From Chloracidobacterium sp. (GTDB lineage: Bacteria > Acidobacteriota > Blastocatellia > Pyrinomonadales > Pyrinomonadaceae): a stretch of DNA of 64,000 bases. Where the stretch lies: NCBI GenBank assembly GCA_016716365.1, contig JADJWM010000017.1:558001-622000 (forward strand). Reading direction: 5' to 3'. Position 1 is the first letter of the stretch; every line of letters begins with the position of its first letter. The notes beneath the pieces are model-generated. The model ran no database searches, was not told the origin of the DNA, and worked only from the letters and a program-made list of their open reading frames with translations. The position numbers were made by a program, and so were the translations under genes. Positions 43,040 through 50,905 of the stretch are shown one piece after another.

Positions 43040-44161
43040 ATGAACCGTGAGATACGCGCGGCGTTTCCCGCTGCGCTCCGATGGACATATTTGAACACCG
43101 CCGCGGTCGGGCCGCTTCCGACCGTAGCGGTCGAGGCGGTCGCTGAACAGTTGAGTGACGTTGCGACCCGAGGTTCGGCCAATATCCTGAGCTGGATCGA
43201 TCGACGGGAGAGGGTTCGCGGCCTTGTCGGCGAAATGCTATGTGCCGATCCGGGCGACATTGCCTTCACCCGAAACACGACCGACGGATTCTGTGCCCTC
43301 GCCGCCGGGATGAACTGGAACGCCGGCGACAACATCGTGAGCATCGCGAGCGAATTCCCGGCGAACTACTATCCCTGGCGGACCGTTCAGGAGGACCATG
43401 GTGTCGAGCTCCGGCTTTGTCCGGAAAGGGAGGGGCATATCGATGCCGAAGAACTTTGTGCGATGATCGACGAGCGAACGCGGCTAGTGACCGTGAGCGC
43501 GATCCAATACGAGACCGGAGCCCGCGCCGACCTTGAACGCATCGCCGAACGGGCCCGCCGGCATGACGCTTTGCTTGCGGTCGATATAATTCAGGCTTTC
43601 GGCGCCACGCCGCTGGACGTTGAAGGGATGAAGATCGACGCCGCGGCGGGAGCAAGTTACAAATGGCTCTGCGCACCCGAAGGCGTCGGCATCTTCTATT
43701 TGAGCGAACGTGCTCGCGAACGCGTCAAGCCGCTCTCCCGCGGCTGGTCATGCGTGAAAGACCGTTGGGATTTTGCCGACCGCGGCCAGATGTCGTTCGA
43801 CGATACGCGATCATGGGAGACGGGCATGGGCGGGACCGCACTGCTGTGCGGCCTCGAAGCCAGCCTTCGGCTGCTTCTAAGTGTCGGCATCGAGAAGATC
43901 GCGTCGCACCTTCGCGAGCTTTCCGATTTTCTTTGCGAGATCGTTCCTCGCGGCCGGTACGAGATCGTCAGCGACCGCGGCGACCAGCGATCCCAGATAG
44001 TCAGCTTCTTGCCGATAAACGGGCTGTCTTCAAAAGAGGTTACCAAAAGGCTTGCTCATGAGCGGATCACGGTCTCGGCCCGCGGCCCGCTGGTGCGGAT
44101 CGCACCGCATCTCTTCAACAATTATGACGATATTGAATGCCTGGCGGCCTGTTTACCGTAG
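43040..44161 (+). CDS. Class V aminotransferase (PLP-dependent, selenocysteine lyase-like)
   Basis: Encodes 373 aa without a signal peptide, so it is cytoplasmic. Features are TYLNTAAVGPLP at the N-terminus, AFTRNTTDGFCALAAGM, SAIQYETGARADLE and the cofactor Lys in AGASYKWLCAPEGVGIFYL, followed by a WETGMGGT region. This is the fold of cysteine desulfurase, isopenicillin-N epimerase and kynureninase relatives. It starts 21 bp after the rhodanese, so a joint sulfur-transfer role is an attractive inference, but export and cytosolic location differ. The stop is 2 bp from the convergent AraC gene. Confidence 0.85.
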   Translation: MNREIRAAFPAALRWTYLNTAAVGPLPTVAVEAVAEQLSDVATRGSANILSWIDRRERVRGLVGEMLCADPGDIAFTRNTTDGFCALAAGMNWNAGDNIVSIASEFPANYYPWRTVQEDHGVELRLCPEREGHIDAEELCAMIDERTRLVTVSAIQYETGARADLERIAERARRHDALLAVDIIQAFGATPLDVEGMKIDAAAGASYKWLCAPEGVGIFYLSERARERVKPLSRGWSCVKDRWDFADRGQMSFDDTRSWETGMGGTALLCGLEASLRLLLSVGIEKIASHLRELSDFLCEIVPRGRYEIVSDRGDQRSQIVSFLPINGLSSKEVTKRLAHERITVSARGPLVRIAPHLFNNYDDIECLAACLP

Positions 44162-44163
44162 GT

Positions 44164-44991
44164 TCATGAGAGTGAAGTTCGAAATGCACCCGGCGTCATT
44201 CCGACGCACCGCTTAAAGATGCGTGTAAAGTGGCTCTGATCAGAGAAGCCGCAGGCGTACGCGATGTCGGCAAGGGGCATTTCAGGGAGACCGAGCAATT
44301 TTGAAGCGTGCCTTACTCGTCGTCGCTGGACATGTTCGCCGATAGTTTCGCCGTGAAACTTACGAAAGACCGATGCAAGATGAACCGGATGGACACCCGC
44401 ATCTTCAGCAAGCTCGCTTGTGGACACTCGTTCGCTGAAGTCCGCTTCAAGCCGCTCCACGATCGTGCCAAGCCATTTTGGCGGCCGCCGCTCGATCCTT
44501 GAAGAGCGACGTGCAGCATGACCGAGCATCTCAAGCGTGAGTCCTTCGACGATGAGTTCCGAACAATCGCCCCAGTATTTGAATTCAGAAAACAGTCTGG
44601 CCGCGGTCCAGACCAGCGGCGTCCCTATCTCGGCAAAGTCCAGAGGTGCCTTTGTCAATTGTTCAAGGGAGTCCATTCCGCTCTTTTGGATCTCGATCGT
44701 AAAACAGCGGGCCCCGCTTTCACCGATCCTGTCTTTGTGAAAGATGCCGGCCCGATGCCATAACAGGGTCATTGGGGCATGCTCGTCCGTCTTCCGACCG
44801 AAACTTTCAATGTAGGAACCGCCAAGGACAAGAGTAAAGTACGCCAATTCATGCGAGTGCTCGGGAAGGTTGAAGCGGTCGTGATGAATGATCTCAGTCA
44901 GGATAGACGACGCGACCACGCGTTTTTCCGGCACTGCGCCGTAAAACTGCCCGGCGGCCAAATTGGCGGGTATAGCTTCCTTGATTGCCAC
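44164..44991 (-). CDS. AraC-family transcriptional regulator
   Basis: Encodes 275 aa. The N-terminus (about 1-160) resembles a cupin-like sensing domain (HDRFNLPEHSHELAYFTLVLGGSYIESFG). Two helix-turn-helix units occupy the last 100 residues: VSTSELAEDAGVHPVHLASVFRKFHG and MPLADIAYACGFSDQSHFTRIFKRCVGMTPGAFR, the AraC signature. It is divergent from the PD40 gene at 45116 and convergent with the aminotransferase. It is the only one-component regulator next to the hydrolase run and so a candidate controller. A palindrome AAGGTACCTT (45028-45037) lies in the shared upstream region. Confidence 0.92.
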   Translation of the reverse strand: MAIKEAIPANLAAGQFYGAVPEKRVVASSILTEIIHHDRFNLPEHSHELAYFTLVLGGSYIESFGRKTDEHAPMTLLWHRAGIFHKDRIGESGARCFTIEIQKSGMDSLEQLTKAPLDFAEIGTPLVWTAARLFSEFKYWGDCSELIVEGLTLEMLGHAARRSSRIERRPPKWLGTIVERLEADFSERVSTSELAEDAGVHPVHLASVFRKFHGETIGEHVQRRRVRHASKLLGLPEMPLADIAYACGFSDQSHFTRIFKRCVGMTPGAFRTSLS

Positions 44992-45115
44992 GATTCATGA
45001 ATACGGCAGCTGCGACCTGATTGTTTCAAGGTACCTTTAATTCGTTCAATACGTTCGGGCCGGCATTTCATAGCCTTGTTGAAGAAAGTATTGTTATCTG
45101 CATAGGAGCAAATTC

Positions 45116-45616
45116 ATGTTCATTCATATTCTATTCAATTTCGTATTGATACAGTTAGCTTTCGGATCCGGAACCCAGGAAGTTTCAGTCGTTTACGGAC
45201 ATGTCGCGTGGTCACCCGACGGGAAGTATATTTGCTTCACAAGATCAGAAGTCACAAACACAACGCCGCGAAGAATGCGCTCGGATCTTTATATTTCCAG
45301 ACCCGACGGTTCCGAAATGCGAAAACTTACGGGTGACAATGGCAACGAATCGTTTCCGTCGTGGTCCAAAGATGGAAAGACGATCTATTTCGGCTCGGGA
45401 GCGCCCGGCAGCAGCGAACAGGATATATACTCCATCGGAACTGACGGCAAAGGCCTCAGGCTGATCGCAAGGGCCCCCGGTCGAGATGGTGCACCGGTTG
45501 TGTCTCCAAACGGCCGAAAGATAGTATTCAATTCGACCCGGGATGGTGGTTTGCCGCAGATATACGTTATGAATAATGACGGTACCGAGATCCGCGGCGG
45601 TTGTCTGACGACCTAA
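45116..45616 (+). CDS. 5' half of a frameshifted exported TolB/PD40 protein
   Basis: Encodes 166 aa with AGGAG at 45104-45108. The signal peptide is MFIHILFNFVLIQLAFGSG. Blades include VAWSPDGKYICFTRSE, PSWSKDGKTIYFGSGA and PVVSPNGRKIVFNSTRDGG. The frame then drifts (NNDGTEIRGGCLTT, stop). In the -1 frame the text continues RLSDDLKVAFYNPVWSPDGKKLVYY, so NNDGTEIR plus RLSDD would be the natural junction at about 45596-45598. Together with the next entry it forms one propeller of about 295 aa. Confidence 0.75.
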   Translation: MFIHILFNFVLIQLAFGSGTQEVSVVYGHVAWSPDGKYICFTRSEVTNTTPRRMRSDLYISRPDGSEMRKLTGDNGNESFPSWSKDGKTIYFGSGAPGSSEQDIYSIGTDGKGLRLIARAPGRDGAPVVSPNGRKIVFNSTRDGGLPQIYVMNNDGTEIRGGCLTT

Positions 45617-46005
45617 AGGTCGCGTTTTACAATCCGGTGTGGTCACCCGACGGAAAGAAGCTCGTGTATTACCGAGAGATCGGGGACAACAAAGATCAGA
45701 TCTGGACCATGAACCCGGATGGTTCGGACAAGAAACTGCTTACAAATAATGTCGGGCACAATTTTTATCCCTCCTGGTCGCACAACGGAGAACGCGTCAT
45801 CTTTACGCGTGTAGTAAGTGAAAAACAAGAGCTTTACTCAATGAAAGCGGATGGTTCCGACCTGAGGCCGCTTGGGGTCGACTCCTTCTTCGGCAGGGTC
45901 TCGCCGGACGGCAGACGTCTTGCATTTATCGGAGGAAATTTCCCGAAAATGTCGCTCTGGGTCGCAAATGCCGACGGAACGAACCCCAAAAACATTGTGA
46001 ACTAA
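45598..46005 (+). CDS. 3' half of the frameshifted TolB/PD40 protein
   Basis: The frame continues the preceding entry after a net shift at 45596-45598. It provides the blades NPVWSPDGKKLVYYRE, PSWSHNGERVIFTRVV and FGRVSPDGRRLAFIGG, with the PD40 motif MNPDGSDKKLLTNN. There is no signal peptide and no convincing start (an alternate TTG at 45601 only), which supports a single broken gene. It ends 61 bp before the M20 hydrolase. Confidence 0.75.
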   Translation, partial: RLSDDLKVAFYNPVWSPDGKKLVYYREIGDNKDQIWTMNPDGSDKKLLTNNVGHNFYPSWSHNGERVIFTRVVSEKQELYSMKADGSDLRPLGVDSFFGRVSPDGRRLAFIGGNFPKMSLWVANADGTNPKNIVN

Positions 46006-46066
46006 ACGAGGATCTCGACTTCGCGCTACAATCAGTCCATTCTTGTCCCATTGGAGGCGTTGTCGA

Positions 46067-47347
46067 ATGATACGTGTTGTTGTTGCGTTCCTTGTACTTT
46101 TCTCCTTTTCAACCACCACCCTGGCCGTCGATATGAGCCGAGAGATCGATGCGGCGACCACCAAGATCATGCCGAAGATCATCGAGTGGCGCAGGCATAT
46201 CCACCAGAACCCTGAGCTTGGAAACCGCGAGGTCAAGACAGCCAAGTACATCGAGGACCATCTTCGAAGGCTCGGGATGGAAGTGCGTACCGGCATTGCC
46301 AAAACCGGGGTAGTCGGCATTCTGAAGGGAGCTCAGCCCGGTCCCGTGATCGGCCTTCGTGCCGATATGGACGGCCTTCCGGTTACGGAGCGCAACGACC
46401 TTCCATTCCGTTCGCGAGCGACTGGCGAATACAACGGCCAGACCGTCGGTGTGATGCACGCCTGCGGCCACGACACCCATGTGGCGATGCTGATGGGTGC
46501 GGCGGAGGTGATCGCCGGTATGAAGGACAAGCTCAAAGGAACGGTCGTTTTCATTTTTCAGCCTGCTGAGGAAGGGCCGCCGGCCGGGGAAGAAGGCGGA
46601 GCGTCGTTGATGGTTAAGGACGGCGTGATGAATAACCCGAAGATCGAAGCGATCTTCGGCATTCACATCAATTCGAGGACCGAGTCGGGGACCATCAGAT
46701 ACAAATCGGGATCGATCATGGCGGCGAGTGATTGGTTCGAGATCAAGATCAAGGGCCGGCAAACCCACGGCGCTTATCCCTGGCTTGGGACGGACCCGAT
46801 CGCAGTCGCGACGCAGATCTATACGGGCCTGCAGATGATAGTCGCCCGCCGATCCGACCTGCCTAAAGCACCGGTCGTGATCACCGTCGGCCGAATCAAC
46901 GGAGGCGTCCGGGAGAACATCATACCCGAGGAGCTTGTGATGGCGGGGACCATCCGCACACTGGATGCCGAGATGCAGAAGGACGTTCACGCAAAGATCC
47001 GCCAGACAGCCAAAAGTATCGCCGAGAGCATGGGCGCGACGGTCGAGGTGATGATCGAAACAAAGGCCCCCGTCACCCACAATACTCCTTCACTTGTTGA
47101 AAAAATGCTGCCTTCTCTTCAGAAAGCGGCCGGAAAGGAGAACGTGCATTTGGGCGAGTGGGTGACCGGTGCGGAAGACTTCTCTTATTTTCAAAGCGTG
47201 CCGTCGTTCTATTTCACCGTGGGCGGAATGCCGAAAGGGATGGAGCCTGAAAAGGCCCCGCCGCATCACACGCCGGATTTTTATGTCGATGACAGCCGGC
47301 TTGATGTCGGGGTCAAGGCGTTTGCGAATATAGTTTTCGATTTTTGA
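46067..47347 (+). CDS. Exported M20-family amidohydrolase (IAA-amino acid hydrolase-like)
   Basis: Encodes 426 aa from ATG 46067, with GGAGG at 46053-46057. The signal peptide is MIRVVVAFLVLFSFSTTTLA. Motifs are RRHIHQNPELGNRE, LRADMDGLPV, MHACGHDTHVAMLMG (metal-binding Cys and His), FQPAEEGPP (Glu general base) and a late HHTPDF His. Relatives (M20D) release amino acids from N-acyl or N-aryl conjugates such as hippurate. Last gene of the plus-strand run. Confidence 0.92.
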   Translation: MIRVVVAFLVLFSFSTTTLAVDMSREIDAATTKIMPKIIEWRRHIHQNPELGNREVKTAKYIEDHLRRLGMEVRTGIAKTGVVGILKGAQPGPVIGLRADMDGLPVTERNDLPFRSRATGEYNGQTVGVMHACGHDTHVAMLMGAAEVIAGMKDKLKGTVVFIFQPAEEGPPAGEEGGASLMVKDGVMNNPKIEAIFGIHINSRTESGTIRYKSGSIMAASDWFEIKIKGRQTHGAYPWLGTDPIAVATQIYTGLQMIVARRSDLPKAPVVITVGRINGGVRENIIPEELVMAGTIRTLDAEMQKDVHAKIRQTAKSIAESMGATVEVMIETKAPVTHNTPSLVEKMLPSLQKAAGKENVHLGEWVTGAEDFSYFQSVPSFYFTVGGMPKGMEPEKAPPHHTPDFYVDDSRLDVGVKAFANIVFDF

Positions 47348-47377
47348 TAGTCTCGTTTCCTCAACGGCCAAACTTCA

Positions 47378-47410
47378 AACGCGGGCAAAGCAGATCGCCG
47401 AGCCCGCGTT
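47378..47410. terminator. Bidirectional hairpin between convergent genes
   Basis: A perfect 9-bp inverted repeat, AACGCGGGC (47378-47386) and GCCCGCGTT (47402-47410), encloses a 15-nt loop. It lies between the M20 stop (47347) and the dps stop (47434), where termination in both directions is expected. The following plus-strand sequence CTTTGTTTGA is T-rich but not a classic T-run. Confidence 0.6.
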
Positions 47411-47433
47411 CTTTGTTTGATTCTTCGGCCGCC

Positions 47434-47916
47434 TCAGCTTTGATTGTGAGCCTCGACGAACCACAAGAGCTTGTCGATCCCTCGAGAAATACCCGTGTAA
47501 AGGTCGGCAGTGTCGGCGTCACCGAGTTCGTCGGCGTCGTCGATATTTTTCCGGACCTTCTTCCCAAAATCGGCAAGTGCGGTCGAGAGGGCGTCCACGT
47601 GCGCGGTCCCGTCCGTGATCTCCAGCGGGTATTGGCTCAGGCTCGAATTTTCGGCCGCTATCCGCACCGTACCCATGGCCGTCCCGCCAAGGGTCGTCAC
47701 CCGCTCGGCGATCTCATCCACGCGAGCCTCTACTTCGGTCGCGACCTGGTCAAAGAGCTCATGTAATGCGATAAAGCTCGTGCCCTTGACGTTCCAATGG
47801 GCCTGTTTCGCCTGCGATTTCAGATCCATCGCGTCCGCTAGCGATTGATTCAGCATCCCGATCAGCTTTTCGCGTTTGCCCTTGGCAATATCGATCTTTG
47901 AGTTATGCAGTTCCAT
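47434..47916 (-). CDS. dps: Dps-family DNA-protection/ferritin-like protein
   Basis: Encodes 160 aa. Helix A has SLADAMDLKSQAKQAHWNVKGTSFIALHELFDQVATEVEARVDEIAERVTTLGG, holding the Dps ferroxidase-centre residues (His of AHW, Asp of FDQ, Glu of RVDEIAER). Dps forms dodecamers that oxidise and store iron with H2O2 and shield DNA. GGAGGA (47920-47925) precedes the ATG at 6 bp or less. The promoter region carries a PerR-box-like palindrome, see separate entry, which fits peroxide control. Confidence 0.95.
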   Translation of the reverse strand: MELHNSKIDIAKGKREKLIGMLNQSLADAMDLKSQAKQAHWNVKGTSFIALHELFDQVATEVEARVDEIAERVTTLGGTAMGTVRIAAENSSLSQYPLEITDGTAHVDALSTALADFGKKVRKNIDDADELGDADTADLYTGISRGIDKLLWFVEAHNQS

Positions 47917-47928
47917 ATTTCCTCCAAT

Positions 47929-47965
47929 TTAGAATTATTCTAACTCTATTATCGCTAATAGTCAA
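47929..47965 (-). promoter_or_regulatory. dps promoter with overlapping PerR-box-like palindrome
   Basis: On the minus strand a -35 TTGACT (47960-47965) and a -10 TAGAAT (47937-47942) are separated by exactly 17 bp. A perfect 7-1-7 palindrome, TTAGAATTATTCTAA (47929-47943), covers the -10 and start region. The known PerR operator is TTATAATNATTATAA, of which this matches 13 of 15 positions. A repressor bound here would block RNA polymerase. The Fur-family member responsible is not in the window. Confidence 0.75.
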
Positions 47966-48103
47966 AGCGCACCCCGGCCCTCATCAAAGAAGGAAATATT
48001 GATCTCGATCTTAGAAGTGGTCCGGACTTGACCTAAGGTGCGATCGTCGGCGTAAGAATAATACCGGAGGAGGCACGAAACGGATTCGATCTCGGGCGGC
48101 TTT

Positions 48104-48793
48104 CTATCGGCCGCGAGGCGGTATCGGCGGGGATCTAACGCCCGGGCGAATACTCGTTGTCCCGGTTCCCCGGAACAAAGGGGTGAAGATCCATCGGGAG
48201 TGTTTCTCGATCCCGTAATACGTAAGCACCGACCGGCGGGTGCTCTGGCTCGCTACGCCTATGAACGGGGTGTTGGTAGAAACGGTAAGGTCCTCTTCGC
48301 TGTCGTCGAGGTCCTCATCGTCAAATGCCGTTTCCGTATTCAGCATGTTCGCCAGGACAACCGTATAGCGGTCATAGAAGCGCGTCGGCTGCGGCGACGA
48401 AGGCAAGAGCCCGTTGTTATATAGCTGCACACTCTTTGCAAATCGAGCGATCACATCGGGGCTGGGGGCGATCAAACGCCAACGCCCGTCGGGACTCAAT
48501 GGATCGGTCGCCGAAGAGGGACGAAGGATCTGACGCCTCTTTGTGCCGTCAGGCAAGCCTTCAAGAAGGTCGTCCAGCGATTGCGGAAGCTTCGTTCCCT
48601 GATGGTGAAGCACGTAATGGTGAATCGCGTTAGCTATCTCCTCCCCGCGACGGATCGCTTCGAGTTCCTTCTCACGCTGGATGTCCATCTGGATGGACGG
48701 CGCAGCGGTCATGAGGACGAAGGCAAAGGCGGTCATGAAGATCATGACCGCGATCAGTGACATTCCTGACTGATCATTTCCTGCCGTCGTCAT
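48104..48793 (-). CDS. Pseudopilin-like protein of pilus/type II secretion cluster
   Basis: Encodes 229 aa from ATG 48793, chosen for GAGGTG at 7-bp spacing; it overlaps the end of the previous gene. The N-terminus MTTAGNDQSGMSLIAVMIFMTAFAFVLMTAAP is a prepilin-like leader with a hydrophobic helix, but the pre-cleavage Gly is followed by Met and the usual Glu5 is not seen. REKELEAIRRGEEIANAIHHYVLHHQGTKLPQSLDDLLE is typical of minor pseudopilins. The C-terminus ends in a Pro-rich tail. Last gene of the operon. Confidence 0.72.
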   Translation of the reverse strand: MTTAGNDQSGMSLIAVMIFMTAFAFVLMTAAPSIQMDIQREKELEAIRRGEEIANAIHHYVLHHQGTKLPQSLDDLLEGLPDGTKRRQILRPSSATDPLSPDGRWRLIAPSPDVIARFAKSVQLYNNGLLPSSPQPTRFYDRYTVVLANMLNTETAFDDEDLDDSEEDLTVSTNTPFIGVASQSTRRSVLTYYGIEKHSRWIFTPLFRGTGTTSIRPGVRSPPIPPRGR

Positions 48794-49886
48794 TTTCTGA
48801 CACCTCATTCTTTGTATTCCGGACCGTATTCACATTGGAAGGCGGCGGAGTATATCTGGGAATATTTGCCGGGATCCCGGGAATGCCCTGCGGTGGGGCT
48901 GCGGACGGCGGCCGCGGGTTGGGGTTCACCTGCTGCGGGATATTCCGCGTCGGGAATCCCCGTGTCGGGATCGTACTCGCCGGAGGCTGGGACGAGGCCG
49001 CCGGCGGCGGCGGAACGAACAACGCGATCCGATGGCGGAACCCGAGATTCACATCCTCCAGAACCACCTCAGCCGACGAAATGCTCATCAGGCGGAATCG
49101 CCCTCCAACGATGTCGTTAAGACGAGCACTCGTCGGCAGCGGCTTCCCGGATTCCTGGAAATATGCCGTGTCGTTATTGCTTCGCGTACGGGCTATCATC
49201 CCGACGTACTGGAACTGCGGCTTCGGCGGCGGGTTTATGTCGAACAAGATAGGATTTGAACGCTTGACGCCGTCGGCCGTCTGGGCCATGATCTGCCGCC
49301 TGCCGTCGCTCCGGATCAGCACCGAAGGAATATCCGCGGTCATCCTCTGTTCGCTGACGAAACGGGCCGGAAGCTCCTGCTGCTCAAAATAGATCTTTGT
49401 ATCCGGCGTAAACCGGTCCCCGGAGATATCCATCCGAAAACTGTTCGAACCGGCGTAAATGCTCTGCGGATTCACCGACGCGATCTGGATATCAGGTGTC
49501 GGCAAAGGGGTTGCCGGCGGAGGCGTCCTGAACGGCGTCGGGGTCGGGACGTACGGCGTCGGCTTCGGCGGTTCGTAAAAGGCAAAAATATTCCGGCCCG
49601 GATCAGGAGCATAAAAAGAGGCACGGTTATATACGACTTCCTGTGTTGTCATGTCCAGCATCTGGTCCTGGGCCGAAGGCATTTCGACTCGCGACGGGCC
49701 GTCCTTGGAAGCTGTCGATCTGGCGGGCGTCGGCGACGGCTTTGTGTTCGCCGTTGTCCGAGCCGGCGAAGAGCCGCCAAAGAAGGCATAATACAGGACA
49801 GCGAGGCTCAGCACGCCAAGGACGATGGCAGCGATCGTCTTATTCCGTTCGGTCTTCGATTTTCCTTCGAACAATTTCATTGCCAC
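48774..49886 (-). CDS. Pilus/secretion assembly protein with IPT/TIG-like domain (PilP/GspC-like position)
   Basis: Encodes 370 aa. One transmembrane helix (about 16-38, TIAAIVLGVLSLAVLYYAFFGG) leads to a Pro/Thr-rich linker (PKPTPYVPTPTPFRTPPPATPLPTP), then an IPT/TIG-like domain (IQIASVNPQSIYAGSNSFRMDISGDRFTPDTKIYFEQQEL). A second region (FQYVGMIARTRSNNDTAYFQESGKPLPTSARLNDIVGG) recalls the HR/PilP domain that regulates assembly. A Pro-rich tail follows. Gene order after pilN- and pilO-like genes supports a PilP-type role. Confidence 0.68.
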   Translation of the reverse strand: MAMKLFEGKSKTERNKTIAAIVLGVLSLAVLYYAFFGGSSPARTTANTKPSPTPARSTASKDGPSRVEMPSAQDQMLDMTTQEVVYNRASFYAPDPGRNIFAFYEPPKPTPYVPTPTPFRTPPPATPLPTPDIQIASVNPQSIYAGSNSFRMDISGDRFTPDTKIYFEQQELPARFVSEQRMTADIPSVLIRSDGRRQIMAQTADGVKRSNPILFDINPPPKPQFQYVGMIARTRSNNDTAYFQESGKPLPTSARLNDIVGGRFRLMSISSAEVVLEDVNLGFRHRIALFVPPPPAASSQPPASTIPTRGFPTRNIPQQVNPNPRPPSAAPPQGIPGIPANIPRYTPPPSNVNTVRNTKNEVSENDDGRK

Positions 49887-49888
49887 AA

Positions 49889-50905
49889 CTACTGAGTTAC
49901 CGATGCCGTTTCAAACGACGAAGAGCCCGGACGCCTGAAGTAAGCGGCCATTTCGATCCTGAGACTCACGACAGCTCCATGTGTCTTGCCGCGGGCGCTG
50001 TTCGGGACCGAAGCCTGTGAGAACTGATCACGCGGTACCATACTATTTCCGCTCGCCGGGTACATCGTGGTTGGCTCCGGGCCAAGCGGCGGCTGGCCTG
50101 ACTGGGCCGTGGTCGCACCGGACGGATCTCGCTCTGCCTGCGAGTCCGACGGTTCCAACTGGACCGAACTGACGACGATAAACTCGTTTCCGGTCTCGAT
50201 CTCACGCAGGAACCGTCTCAAATTCGTATAGGGGCCTTCGACTGTCATCGTGACGTAAACGCCCGGAAAGAAACTTCTGAATTTGGCCTTGCCCGAAGTG
50301 TCTTCCGAGGCTCCCGGGCCGCTTCGGTCAATTATCTCAAGCGGGGCGTAATCCGGTCCGCTCGAATTGACCAGTCCGTATGCCGCAATGAGGCCGTTGA
50401 TCCGCTGATAAAGCCCGGTCCGGCCGACATTCGGCACCGGCAGGTAACTCGATTCAAAGTCATTTACACTGCTGATGAGCCGGGCGACGCGGTTCTCGTC
50501 ATTCGCGATGTTGCCGAACTTGCTTCGCGCCGAACCAAGTTCCGCTTCAAGACGCTCGACACGGGCACGGCCGGCCTCAAGCTCCCTTGTCGAGGGTGCG
50601 ACGAAGAAAAAGTAGAGTGCCAGGGCGGCTAGTATCGACAGCATACCTGCCCCGAGGATCCCGATCTCGATCGGCCCCCACATCCCGCGATAGACCTTTC
50701 GCTGCCGGTTCTTTGGCGCAATATCGATCTGCGGCTGCTTTTCGAAGATGATCGTCTCGTCTTCGGTCAGCAATACCGTCCGTCCGGGTTCATCGACGAC
50801 GACGGTCGGATCGACGGCCTCGCCGCTCTCATTTCGAAGAACGACGGGCTCCTTGTCCTCGCGGCGCGGATCGTTTGCCGGGCCCTTGAGTTCCTTATCG
50901 CTCAT
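49889..50905 (-). CDS. PilO-like type IV pilus assembly protein
   Basis: Encodes 338 aa. A long hydrophilic N-terminus (1-75) precedes one transmembrane helix (GPIEIGILGAGMLSILAALALYFFFVAP), a coiled coil (RELEAGRARVERLEAELGSARSKF) and a periplasmic ferredoxin-like domain ending with the ETGNEFIVVSSVQLEPS strand, as in PilO. The stop-start overlap with the upstream PilN-like gene (50902-50905) shows translational coupling. PilO and PilN pair in the inner membrane to align the pilus machine. Confidence 0.72.
   Translation of the reverse strand: MSDKELKGPANDPRREDKEPVVLRNESGEAVDPTVVVDEPGRTVLLTEDETIIFEKQPQIDIAPKNRQRKVYRGMWGPIEIGILGAGMLSILAALALYFFFVAPSTRELEAGRARVERLEAELGSARSKFGNIANDENRVARLISSVNDFESSYLPVPNVGRTGLYQRINGLIAAYGLVNSSGPDYAPLEIIDRSGPGASEDTSGKAKFRSFFPGVYVTMTVEGPYTNLRRFLREIETGNEFIVVSSVQLEPSDSQAERDPSGATTAQSGQPPLGPEPTTMYPASGNSMVPRDQFSQASVPNSARGKTHGAVVSLRIEMAAYFRRPGSSSFETASVTQ

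Noticed and set aside
46109..47080. 323-codon minus-strand frame across the M20 hydrolase
   Set aside because: M20 motifs are clear on the plus strand, and the antisense product has no signature.
10083..47347. Antibiotic-resistance island based on beta-lactamase-fold genes
   Set aside because: The genes are class C-like serine hydrolases and generic MBL folds with no resistance-type signatures, no integron or transposon.
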